Positions 24,930 to 32,512 of a DNA stretch of 64,000 nt are shown here, in pieces. A program made the position numbers and the translations under genes. The notes under the pieces are model-generated. The model was not told where the DNA came from and did no database searches. It was given only the letters and a program-made list of their open reading frames with translations. The DNA comes from Collinsella sp. (GTDB taxonomy: Bacteria; Actinomycetota; Coriobacteriia; Coriobacteriales; Coriobacteriaceae). The stretch's first letter is position 1; every line of letters begins with the position of its first letter. The stretch covers positions 24,260 through 88,259 of the forward strand of contig DXZU01000013.1 of assembly GCA_019419525.1 (NCBI GenBank), written 5' to 3'.

Positions 24930-25850
24930 TTAGGCCTGTTTGCGGTGCTTCCATTGTTTGCGGCACCAGCGCATGAGCGCCTTTATGACGGGAATCGTGA
25001 TGAGGATGATCCATGCAGGATGGGGCTGTCCCAAACAGAGCCACATGTAGAGGAACCAAGCGATGGCGGCTGCCGGGTAGATGGCCTCGATCAGCTTAGA
25101 CAGGTGGCGCCGATCGATGAAGTCACCAATCGCGTAGTAGACGGGAACCAGAAAGACGAGGAAAAGCCCCATGCCCCATGTGCCGTAGACAATGCCGAGC
25201 ACCAGATAGGCGAGAGTGACAAGTGCGGGGAAGGGGAATTTGTTCCATGCACGTCCGACCTTGGTGTGGAAATGCTTGCCATGATGGTCGAGCTTGTCGT
25301 GTGCTTCCTTCCAGCTGGAAAACGTCTCGCCGTCGATGGTGACGGTGCCGTCGTCATTGGTGCGTACGCTATGTCCATCGTCCTCAAGCGTATCGATATG
25401 CACGCCGTCCGGCCCCACATGCACCTCTTCGCCCTTGCGCTCGTTGGTCACATGGATGCCGCTCCAACCAACATGGACTTCCTCGCCTTTATTGGGATCA
25501 ATGACGTGGATACCGCGCGCGAGGGAAATATCGACAAGTGGTTTGTCGCCGCAATCGGCGTGCTCGGCAGAATCCTCGGCCTCGTCAGCCACATCCGCCG
25601 TCTCGGTGTCGGCGCTACCGTCCTCCAGGTCGTCGGCATCGTTGGCCGCCTCCCCATATAACAGCTCGTCCAACGACACGTCATACAGCGCGGCGAGCGC
25701 AATGAGGTTATCGGTATCGGGTGAGGACTCGCTGCGCTCCCATTTACTGACAGCCTGACGACTCACACCCAGCTGGGCGGCAAGCGCCTCCTGAGAAAGC
25801 CCGGCAGCCTTGCGGCGATCGACGAGGCGCTGTGCCATCGCAAGATCCAT
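24930..25850 (-). CDS. membrane-anchored XRE regulator
   Basis: 306 residues. An N-terminal helix-turn-helix (about 8-62; LSQEALAAQLGVSRQAVSKW) is followed by an acidic linker, then two near-identical short repeats (GEEVHVGWSGIHV and GEEVHVGPDGVHI) and a TVTIDGETF strand, and finally three or four membrane segments (about 215-300). The design suggests a DNA-binding protein tethered to the membrane that senses an envelope or ligand signal; that is inference. ATG 25850 follows AAAGGAACC; the longer frame to 25922 lacks one. The upstream DNA has repeated CTACCGGTAG/GGTAGCAACC motifs fit for autoregulation. Confidence 0.82.
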   Translation of the reverse strand: MDLAMAQRLVDRRKAAGLSQEALAAQLGVSRQAVSKWERSESSPDTDNLIALAALYDVSLDELLYGEAANDADDLEDGSADTETADVADEAEDSAEHADCGDKPLVDISLARGIHVIDPNKGEEVHVGWSGIHVTNERKGEEVHVGPDGVHIDTLEDDGHSVRTNDDGTVTIDGETFSSWKEAHDKLDHHGKHFHTKVGRAWNKFPFPALVTLAYLVLGIVYGTWGMGLFLVFLVPVYYAIGDFIDRRHLSKLIEAIYPAAAIAWFLYMWLCLGQPHPAWIILITIPVIKALMRWCRKQWKHRKQA

Positions 25851-25904
25851 GGTGGTTCCTTTCGTTTGATGGTCGAATCGAATGAGCCGAGTATGCCGAG
25901 AACA

Positions 25905-25982
25905 ACCGGTAGCGACCACCATTTCTAGTTAGAATCTGCCCCAACCCTACCGCAACTACCGGTAGCAACCCCTAGCGACCAG
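25905..25982 (-). promoter_or_regulatory. operator-like repeats upstream of the membrane XRE gene
   Basis: The motif GGTAGCRACC occurs as CCGGTAGCGACC (near 25908), ACCGGTAGCAACC (near 25959) and CCTAGCGACC (near 25972), with the palindrome CTACCGGTAG (25957-25966) and a related CTACCGCAACT beside it. Confidence 0.45.
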
Positions 25983-26098
25983 CCATTTTAGGACAAATGT
26001 CAGTGCTACTCTCAGCTAAGAGCCTGCAACATCCCAAAATCTCAGCCCACGCACTTGCAGCAAGAAGACGAATAGCCTCGGCCTCCCTAGTTACCGCA

Positions 26099-26219
26099 GG
26101 AGGCCCCAGGGCTTTCCTCCCAAATCTTTCCGCAGGACGGAAGGACCCCGCCGCGCGAAGCGCGCAGCGGGGTCCTGACATGTCCGAGGACGATTTGGGA
26201 GGAAAGCCCTGGGGCCTCC
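26099..26219 (+). repeat. nested palindromic element, copy B
   Basis: Perfect 28-bp outer arms (26099-26126 with 26192-26219), internal-loop strands 26127-26141 and 26177-26191 nearly identical to copy A, perfect 10-bp inner stem (26142-26151 with 26167-26176), and apex CGCGC-GAA-GCGCG with the same CA bulge. Arm sequences differ from copy A at several places, each compensated on the other arm. A further 15-bp inverted repeat (26068-26082 with 26236-26250) surrounds it, and its right arm includes the end of pfkA. Confidence 0.85.
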
Positions 26220-26242
26220 GATGAGAGCAGTTCCAGCCGAGG

Positions 26243-27322
26243 CTATTCGTCGCCGAAGCTGATGCCCAACGCCTTGGCCTCGCGCACCAGGTCGCTCTGG
26301 GGGTCGACATACTTGAGCTTGCCGGCGACCTCCTCGAGCGGTATGTGGCACATCTTGCCGTCACGCAGGGCGATCATGTAGCCAAACTCGCCGCGCAGGC
26401 AGCCGAGCGCGGCCTCGACGCCGCACTGGGTCGCAAAGATGCGATCCTGGGCATCGGGCTGGCCGCCGCGCTGCGTGTGGCCGGGGATGGCGACGCGGGT
26501 CTCGCGACCGGTCTTGGCCTCAATCTCCTTGGCGATGTCGTAGACGATCGACGGGCTCGTGCGCTCGGCAAGCTTCTTCTTGTATTCCTTCTTGGACAGC
26601 GCCGCGTCCTCCTTGGAGATAGCGCCCTCGGCGACGGCCACGATGGTAAAGCGGCTGCCGGTCTCCATGCGATGCTCGATGGTCTTGATGACGTTGTCCA
26701 TGTCGTAGGGGATCTCGGGAATCAGGATGACGTCCGCGCCGCCCGCGACGCCGGCGTACAGCGGGATCCAGCCAACCTTGTGGCCCATGATCTCGATAAC
26801 GAACACGCGGCCGTGACTCGAGGCGGTGGTGTGGATGTCGTCGATGCACTTGGTAGCGACGTCGATGGCGCTCGTAAAGCCAAACGTCAGCTCGGTGCCC
26901 CAGGTGTCGTTATCGATGGTCTTGGGCAGGGCGATAACGTTGAGGCCCTCTTCGCGCAGGCGGTTAGCGGTCTTGGTGGAGCCGTTGCCGCCCAGCATAA
27001 ACAGGCAGTCGAGCTGCAGCTTATGATAGGTGTGGACCATAGCGGGCACCTTCTCGACGCCATCGGCCTCGGGAACATCCAGGCGCTTGAACGGCGTACG
27101 GCTCGTGCCCAGGATGGTGCCGCCGCGGGTGAGGATGCCGCTAAAATCGGCGGGCGACATGACGCGGAACCTGCTGTAGATAAGGCCCTGGTAGCCGTCC
27201 TCAAAACCATAGATCTCGATAGGCTCTTCGCTATTGGTCATGAGCGTTTTGACAATGCCGCGCATGGTGGCGTTGAGCGCCTGGCAGTCGCCGCCACTGG
27301 TAAGAAGACCGATCCTGAGCAT
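26243..27322 (-). CDS. pfkA: 6-phosphofructokinase (mixed-signature PfkA family)
   Basis: 359-residue phosphofructokinase of glycolysis. Seen: GLLTSGGDCQALNATMRG, GGTILGTSRT, GGNGSTKTAN (residues 111-120), PKTIDND (133-139), the catalytic IDND, and IPGHTQRGGQPDAQDR. In the family, GGDG with PGTIDND marks ATP enzymes and GGDD with PKTIDND marks pyrophosphate enzymes. Here the glycine is ATP-like, the lysine is PPi-like and the usual Asp is Asn, so donor choice is open, with ATP favoured by the glycine. The stop codon lies inside the 15-bp arm bordering palindromic copy B. Confidence 0.88.
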   Translation of the reverse strand: MLRIGLLTSGGDCQALNATMRGIVKTLMTNSEEPIEIYGFEDGYQGLIYSRFRVMSPADFSGILTRGGTILGTSRTPFKRLDVPEADGVEKVPAMVHTYHKLQLDCLFMLGGNGSTKTANRLREEGLNVIALPKTIDNDTWGTELTFGFTSAIDVATKCIDDIHTTASSHGRVFVIEIMGHKVGWIPLYAGVAGGADVILIPEIPYDMDNVIKTIEHRMETGSRFTIVAVAEGAISKEDAALSKKEYKKKLAERTSPSIVYDIAKEIEAKTGRETRVAIPGHTQRGGQPDAQDRIFATQCGVEAALGCLRGEFGYMIALRDGKMCHIPLEEVAGKLKYVDPQSDLVREAKALGISFGDE

Positions 27323-27360
27323 GATGAATCCTTCCGGGCAAGTTATAACATGCGCATAAG

Positions 27361-27393
27361 TTTACCCCCGCACACTGTTGATACGGGGGTAAA
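27361..27393 (-). terminator. hairpin after the Ntn hydrolase gene
   Basis: Perfect 10-bp stem TTTACCCCCG (27361-27370) with CGGGGGTAAA (27384-27393); on the minus strand it ends AAACTTATG. It separates the Ntn hydrolase gene from pfkA. Confidence 0.6.
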
Positions 27394-27461
27394 ACGTGTT
27401 AGCTCAAGCGTATAGAAATGTAAGCAACGTCAGGGAACGTAAGGCCGACGGGCCTGGCTCC

Positions 27462-28547
27462 TTACAGTGCGAAGGCATCGACGTTGCCCCAGTGGCGGCG
27501 CAGCGTGATGGCGGCAGCGGGCTCGGTATTGTCAAAGACGACCGACCATTGCGTATTGCTGGTGATGTCTTCCGGATTGGGCTCTTGCGCTGCGGCTCGC
27601 AGGGCTTCCCAGGCAATCGTTTCGTCTTGGGCGCCGACATGGGCGTCAAGGACATCGGCGATTGCGACGGCGCGCTCTTTACCATGGCCCAGCTCGCCAT
27701 TCTTTTGGTTGAGCAACACTTCGTTGCCATAGCAGGCGTAGAAGTTCGTAACCTGGCGTACAGGAGTCGCTTTGAAAGCACGGTCCGGATCGCGCGGATC
27801 CCACTCTACTACGCGCGCGTCACCGGCGGCGTCGTTGATAAAGAAGTGGTAATCGCGTCCGGCCATGGCGTGCATGTCGTAGACGGAAAGCAGGTCGACG
27901 GCCTCTTGCGTGGTAGCCGCGCGGTCGAGTACCAGACGGATGGCGAGCGAGGTATTGATGACGGGGCGCTTTGTGTCCTGGTCACAGGGCTTGGAATCCA
28001 GGGTGAGCACGGCAATGGACACGCCGCATTCGTTGACACCGTCGAGCTGGGCAAACGGGCCCATGAGTGCGGCGGCGCGCCCGGCGACGGAGTCAAGCGG
28101 AGTGTTATCGCCCAGGTTGTTAAGGGCGGCAAACCCGATGGAGGCATAGCCGTCGCGCGGGTGATTGCGCACCAGCAGCGCCGAGGTGTCGTCCTTAAAG
28201 TCGTAATTGCGACCGGTGCGCACGCGGCCTTCGGCATCTACGGCGACAAAAGCGCTGCAGGCAAACTGGGGTGCCTGGACATGTGCCGGCACACCGGGCA
28301 GCACCTGCTCTACCACGGCATCGATGTAGGTCTGGTCGTCGCGCACGCCAGCGGCGATGATGCGATCAAGATCGTAGTCGTAGGCAATGTCGATTGCGTA
28401 CAGGTCATAGCCATCCGCGTAGCCGGTCAAGCGTTTGAGCGACGCGGCGGACTTGATTTGCTTGTGATAAACGATACCGGTGGCAGCGGCAAGGCCGACG
28501 GCGGCTCCCGCGACACCGCAGGCGATGGCAATGTTACGTGGCTTCAT
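27462..28547 (-). CDS. linear amide C-N hydrolase (choloylglycine hydrolase-like Ntn enzyme)
   Basis: 361 residues. An N-terminal hydrophobic segment (about 5-27) anchors or exports the protein. A catalytic cysteine candidate, Cys97 in QFACSAFVAVDAEG, is followed by the RTGRNYDFKDD motif, typical of Ntn hydrolases such as bile salt hydrolase, penicillin V acylase and acyltransferases of that superfamily. GVNECGVSIAVLTLD and HFFINDAAGDARVVEWDP also match. Bile salt hydrolase proper starts at the Cys with no membrane segment, so this is a distinct, exported relative. If processed autocatalytically, the mature chain would begin at Cys97. Substrate not known; an acyl-amide is inferred. Confidence 0.75.
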   Translation of the reverse strand: MKPRNIAIACGVAGAAVGLAAATGIVYHKQIKSAASLKRLTGYADGYDLYAIDIAYDYDLDRIIAAGVRDDQTYIDAVVEQVLPGVPAHVQAPQFACSAFVAVDAEGRVRTGRNYDFKDDTSALLVRNHPRDGYASIGFAALNNLGDNTPLDSVAGRAAALMGPFAQLDGVNECGVSIAVLTLDSKPCDQDTKRPVINTSLAIRLVLDRAATTQEAVDLLSVYDMHAMAGRDYHFFINDAAGDARVVEWDPRDPDRAFKATPVRQVTNFYACYGNEVLLNQKNGELGHGKERAVAIADVLDAHVGAQDETIAWEALRAAAQEPNPEDITSNTQWSVVFDNTEPAAAITLRRHWGNVDAFAL

Positions 28548-28708
28548 GACGGCTCCTCTCGTCCTGTTAGCGCAATTGTCGCAAAAGGAGCGCGGGCATG
28601 ATGGCTCAACTTGGTGAGCGGCGCGGAATTAAGCACGGAATGAAGAGTGCGACGCTGGCGTGGCGGGGTATGCTGGAGGGGACCATCAGCCCAGCGAAAG
28701 GGGAGAGC

Positions 28709-30094
28709 ATGACGGATCAGGAAACGCCCGAGCGCGCGCATGTGACGGCCGATGATATCGAGGCCGCCAACGATCTTATCGACTTTATCGAGGCATGCCC
28801 CAGCATGTTCCATACGGCGGCGACCATTATGGCCGAGCTCGACGAGGCGGGCTTTACCTACCTGCCCGAGAATGCGGCGTGGGACATCGAGCCGGGCGGG
28901 CGTTATTACACGCAGCGCAACACCTCGAGCGTTGTTGCCTTTAAGGTGGGCGAGGACCTGGCCGCGACGTGGGGCGAGGACGGCGTTGCCGGTGACTATC
29001 ATTTTCAACTCACGGCGTCGCACAGCGATTCTCCGACGTTTAAGGTCAAGGCCGTGCCCGAGCTCGACGGCGCGGGCGAGACGCTGCGCCTGAACACCGA
29101 GGCCTACGGCGGCATGATCGACTACACCTGGTTCGACCGCCCGTTGGCGCTTGCGGGCCGCGTGTTGGTGCGCGAAGGCGACCGTATTGAGAGCCGCCTG
29201 CTCGCCACCGAGCGCGAGGTCGCTATCATTCCGAGCCTTGCTATCCATATGAACCGTGGCGTCAACGAGGGCTTTGCTCCCAACCGAGCCGTTGACCTGT
29301 GCCCGCTCATCAGCGCTGGCGACCTTAAGCAGGGTGACTTCGATGCCCTGATCGCTGACGAACTGGATGTTGAGCCCGAGCAGATTCTGGGCCGCGATCT
29401 GTTCCTGGTCAATCGTCAGGATGCGCGCATTTGGGGCTGGGCCGACGAGTTTATCTCGACGCCCAAGCTCGACGACCTGGCCTGCGCCTACACCTCGCTG
29501 CAGGCATTTTTGGGTGCCGAGAACGTGCATGACGTTTCGGTCTTTTGCTGCTTTGATAACGAGGAGGTTGGCTCCGAGACCAAGCAGGGCGCCATGTCGA
29601 CGTTCTTGGCCGACGCGCTGCGCCGCATCAACGGATCGCTGGGCTTTGACGACGAGTCGTATCATCGCGCCCTTGCCGCTTCGATGCTCGTGAGCTGCGA
29701 CAACGCGCATGCCGTGCACCCCAACCACGCCGAGAAGTGCGACGCTTGCAACCAGGTTGTGCTCAACGGCGGCATCGTCATCAAGGAGGCCGCCAACCAG
29801 CACTACTGCACCGACGCCTTTAGCCGCGCGGTGTTCCAGGCTATCTGCGATGATGCCGACGTGCCCACGCAGGCCTTTGCCAACAAGAGCGATATGGCCG
29901 GCGGTTCTACCCTGGGCAACCTGTCGAACATGCAGGCGAGCATGCATGCCGTGGACGTGGGCCTGCCGCAGCTGGCCATGCACTCGAGCTACGAGACCGG
30001 CGGCGTGCGCGACGTGATGTACGCCATCCGCGCTCTCACCGCCTTCTACGAGCGCGACCTAACCATCAACGGAGCCGAAAGCGTGGAGCTCTAA
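28709..30094 (+). CDS. M18 family aspartyl/general aminopeptidase
   Basis: 461-residue metalloaminopeptidase. Seen: FIEACPSMFHTAATIMAELD at the start, QLTASHSDSPTFKVK (first metal-binding His), PSLAIHMNRGVN, CFDNEEVGSETKQGA with the catalytic/metal Glu, SCDNAHAVHPNH, and the final HSSYETGGVRDV. It would remove N-terminal residues in the cytoplasm, classically acidic ones. ATG 28709 has GGGGAGAGC before it; the longer frame from 28598 does not match the family. It is divergent from the Ntn hydrolase gene. The TAA stop is fused to hairpin repeat copy 4. Confidence 0.93.
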   Translation: MTDQETPERAHVTADDIEAANDLIDFIEACPSMFHTAATIMAELDEAGFTYLPENAAWDIEPGGRYYTQRNTSSVVAFKVGEDLAATWGEDGVAGDYHFQLTASHSDSPTFKVKAVPELDGAGETLRLNTEAYGGMIDYTWFDRPLALAGRVLVREGDRIESRLLATEREVAIIPSLAIHMNRGVNEGFAPNRAVDLCPLISAGDLKQGDFDALIADELDVEPEQILGRDLFLVNRQDARIWGWADEFISTPKLDDLACAYTSLQAFLGAENVHDVSVFCCFDNEEVGSETKQGAMSTFLADALRRINGSLGFDDESYHRALAASMLVSCDNAHAVHPNHAEKCDACNQVVLNGGIVIKEAANQHYCTDAFSRAVFQAICDDADVPTQAFANKSDMAGGSTLGNLSNMQASMHAVDVGLPQLAMHSSYETGGVRDVMYAIRALTAFYERDLTINGAESVEL

Positions 30095-30136
30095 AACCTG
30101 CCAAAAAGGGATGTTAATTTTGGCAGGTTTTATCTG
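30093..30136 (+). repeat. 42-bp hairpin repeat, copy 4 (abuts stop codon)
   Basis: AAAACCTGCC, AAAAAGGGATGTTAA, then TTTTGGCAGGTTTTATC. The central part has changed, but both arms are intact. Confidence 0.75.
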
Positions 30137-30236
30137 GGCGAATGCCGCAATACCAACAGCTGGACAGAATTGTTAAGACACCGCAGGTTGAGCAAGCGTC
30201 AGCGAGCGATGTCCAGAGCGAACAAGTTGGCATGAA

Positions 30237-30276
30237 AAAGGCAAGGCATAGACCTTCTGGTCATGCCTTGCCTTTT
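30237..30276. terminator. bidirectional terminator
   Basis: AAAAGGCAAGGCA...GACC pairs with GGTC..TGCCTTGCCTTTT across a TTCT loop: A run on the left, T run on the right, suited to both strands between the convergent M18 and dehydrogenase genes. Confidence 0.8.
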
Positions 30277-30308
30277 GAATGGCAAATTGTCGCCCTGGGT
30301 GGCTCGCA

Positions 30309-30393
30309 GCGTCGAGTGGTCCGCCGTTCGTTAGAACGGCGGAACCTAAGGGCGCAGCGTCGAGCGGTTCCGGCGTTCGGTAGAACGCCGGAA
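30309..30393. repeat. two tandem units with covarying hairpins
   Basis: GCAGCGTCGAG introduces each unit. Hairpin 1 is CCGCCGTTC-GTTA-GAACGGCGG (30321-30342); hairpin 2 is CCGGCGTTC-GGTA-GAACGCCGG (30370-30391). The stem change between them is compensated. They lie directly before the 3' end of the dehydrogenase gene, so on the minus strand they follow its stop. Confidence 0.65.
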
Positions 30394-30397
30394 CAAG

Positions 30398-31333
30398 TTA
30401 GTGCTCAATCCAGCAGCGTAGCGTCTCGCCAGCCAGAAGATGGCGTAGGTTCTCGGCGGCGATGTCGACCACGTTGTTAAGTGTGGCTGCCAGGTGGAAC
30501 CAACCGGAGACGTGCGGCGTGATGAGCATGTTGGGTGCATCCCACAGTGGGCTTGTCTCAGGCAGCGGCTCGGGGTCGGTGACGTCGACCGCGGCGCCGG
30601 CGAGATGTCCCGACTCCAGGGCGGCAACCAAGTCGTCGGCGACCACAAGATCGCCGCGGCCGCCGTTGGCAAAGAAGGCGCCCGGTTTCATCGCGGCGAA
30701 GAACTCGGCGTTCGCCAGGCCGCGGGTCTCGGGTGTGCTGGGCATAAAGGATGCGACGATGTCGGCCTCGGCTAGGCGCTCGGACAGGGCATCCATGCCG
30801 TCCATGTCCTCAAACACAATGGGATAGACGAGTGGATGGCGCTTGATGCCGCGGACGTGTGCACCCATGCTGCGGCAGAGCGTGGCAAAGTGGCCGCCGA
30901 TATCGCCCGCGCCCAGCACCAGCACGTTGGCATTTTTGAGCGAGGTGACCGGCCCCAAATCCTCCCAGCGATGCTCGCGCTGCAAGTCGTGATAGCCAGG
31001 CAGGCGCTTCATCATGGAAAGGACCATGGCAAACATGTGCTCGCTCACGGCCTGGCCGTAGGCGCCCACCGAGCAGGAAAGCTTGGTATCAGCCGGTACC
31101 GTGCCGGCGGCGACGTAATCGTCATAGCCTGCGGTCTGTAGTTGCAGCAGCTGGAGGTGCTCGCACGCGGAAAGCAGGGCAGGGTCTATGTTGCCCAAAA
31201 TCACGTCGGCGTTGGCGACTTGTTCGCGCGTGGCGGCGTCGGCGCTCGTGTAGATAAAGTCCTCGCCCGGAGCGCTCGATTCAAGAATTGCGCGATGACG
31301 GTCGTTGACGGGCAACAAAACCAGGATGTTCAC
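30398..31333 (-). CDS. D-isomer specific 2-hydroxyacid dehydrogenase
   Basis: 311-residue NAD(P)-dependent oxidoreductase interconverting 2-oxo and D-2-hydroxy acids. Seen: catalytic-domain start MNILVLLPVNDRHRAIL, NAD motif LVLGAGDIGGHFATLC, the conserved arginine stretch FANGGRGDLVV, the DVTDPEPLPETSPLW Glu region and ITPHVSGWF with the catalytic histidine. The adenine-pocket loop (IKRHPLVYP) has basic residues, which could favour NADP. The start is GTG 31333 with GGAGAGGA upstream. Substrate cannot be read from sequence; glyoxylate/hydroxypyruvate-type or D-lactate-type are possible. Confidence 0.85.
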   Translation of the reverse strand: MNILVLLPVNDRHRAILESSAPGEDFIYTSADAATREQVANADVILGNIDPALLSACEHLQLLQLQTAGYDDYVAAGTVPADTKLSCSVGAYGQAVSEHMFAMVLSMMKRLPGYHDLQREHRWEDLGPVTSLKNANVLVLGAGDIGGHFATLCRSMGAHVRGIKRHPLVYPIVFEDMDGMDALSERLAEADIVASFMPSTPETRGLANAEFFAAMKPGAFFANGGRGDLVVADDLVAALESGHLAGAAVDVTDPEPLPETSPLWDAPNMLITPHVSGWFHLAATLNNVVDIAAENLRHLLAGETLRCWIEH

Positions 31334-31352
31334 AAGCAGTCCTCTCCGCTCG

Positions 31353-31395
31353 ACCTGCCAAAAAGAAACAGGTTTATTTTTGGCAGGTTTTATCA
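31353..31395 (+). repeat. 42-bp hairpin repeat, copy 5
   Basis: GACCTGCC, AAAAAGAAACAGGTTTATT, then TTTTGGCAGGTTTTATC. It sits 20 bases upstream of the dehydrogenase start and just past the 3' end of the map gene (both minus strand), so it is in an intergenic spacer. Confidence 0.75.
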
Positions 31396-31464
31396 GGCAA
31401 AACGTTCAAACAAAAACGCCGGATGCAAGACGAGCGTGCCCGTCAGCATCCGGCGCATCCGCGG

Positions 31465-32352
31465 CTACCAGCTCAGCAGCTCGTAGCCGTCCTCGGTCAC
31501 CACGAGCTGTACCTCGCACTGGGCCGAATCGCTGCCGTCCTTGGTGCGCACGCACCAGCCGTCACCCTTGCTAATCTTGATGTCGGGCGCTCCGGCATTG
31601 ACCATGGGCTCGATGGTAAAGACCATGCCCGGAGCCATGATGGTGTCCACATCGGGTGCCTCGGTGGTAAAGCCCACAAACGGGTCCTCGTGGAACTCCT
31701 TACCGATGCCGTGTCCGCCGTACTCGCGCACCACGCTAAAGCCGGCGTCCTCGACCGTCTTTTGCACGGCCTCGGCCATAACGGACAGCGGCAGCCATGG
31801 CTTGACGGCTGCCAAGCCCGCCTCCACGCTGGCGCGGGTGACATCGACCAGGCGCCGGCGCTCGGCCGAGACCTCGCCGATGCAGAACATGCGGCTCGAA
31901 TCGCTAAAGTAGCCGTCCAAGATCGTGGAGCAGTCGACGTTGATGATGTCGCCCTCGTGCAGCACGTCCGTATCGCAGGGGATACCGTGACAGACCACGT
32001 CGTTGATCGAGGTGCAAACGCTCTTGGGGTAGCCCTCATAGTTGAGGTCGGCCGGCGTACCACCGTGCTCGACGGTGTAGTCGTAGATCATCTGGTCGAT
32101 CTGGTTGGTGGTCATGCCCGCGGCGATGTGTTCGCCTACGTAATCGAGCACACCCACGTTGATGGCGGCCGAGCGCTTGATGCCCTCGATGTCGGCGGGC
32201 GTCTTGTAGAGCGTGCGGGGCAGAACCTCCCAGCCCTCTTCCCACAAGCGCTCGAGGCGCTCATCAAAGGCGCTATGGCATTTCTTATATTTTTTGCCGC
32301 TGCCGCACCAGCAGGCGTCGTTGCGGCCGGGCACGGGTCCATTGTCAAACAT
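31465..32352 (-). CDS. map: methionine aminopeptidase with SEC-C zinc motif
   Basis: 295-residue type I methionine aminopeptidase that trims the initiator Met. Residues 10-26 form an N-terminal SEC-C motif (CWCGSGKKYKKC) that probably binds zinc and helps ribosome association. Metal ligands and substrate histidines are visible in DVVCHGIP, INVDCSTILDGYFSDSSR, EYGGHGIGKEFHE, FTIEPMVN and the late CEVQLVVTEDG. The SEC-C extension occurs in one of the two map types found in many Gram-positive genomes. The ribosome-binding site is GGAAG. It is upstream of the dehydrogenase gene on the same strand. Confidence 0.93.
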   Translation of the reverse strand: MFDNGPVPGRNDACWCGSGKKYKKCHSAFDERLERLWEEGWEVLPRTLYKTPADIEGIKRSAAINVGVLDYVGEHIAAGMTTNQIDQMIYDYTVEHGGTPADLNYEGYPKSVCTSINDVVCHGIPCDTDVLHEGDIINVDCSTILDGYFSDSSRMFCIGEVSAERRRLVDVTRASVEAGLAAVKPWLPLSVMAEAVQKTVEDAGFSVVREYGGHGIGKEFHEDPFVGFTTEAPDVDTIMAPGMVFTIEPMVNAGAPDIKISKGDGWCVRTKDGSDSAQCEVQLVVTEDGYELLSW

Positions 32353-32404
32353 GGCTAACTTCCTTTCATTCGCAGCTAGTATAGCCCACCCACGCGTCCA
32401 TAAA

Positions 32405-32471
32405 AGTTGCGGTGATATAGTTCCGATTTAAGCGGTTTAACAGCATAAATAGGAACTATATCACCGCAACT
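32405..32471. repeat. palindrome with AGTTGCGGTGATATA arms, copy 2
   Basis: AGTTGCGGTGATATAGTTCC (32405-32424) is perfectly complementary to 32452-32471, 27-base AT-rich loop. The outer 15 bases of the arm repeat those of the palindrome at 24816. It lies upstream of map and downstream of the radical SAM gene. Confidence 0.75.
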
Positions 32472-32512
32472 GATGGAGCGGGATGGCGGGCACTAGCTGC
32501 TGCGTGGTTTCG

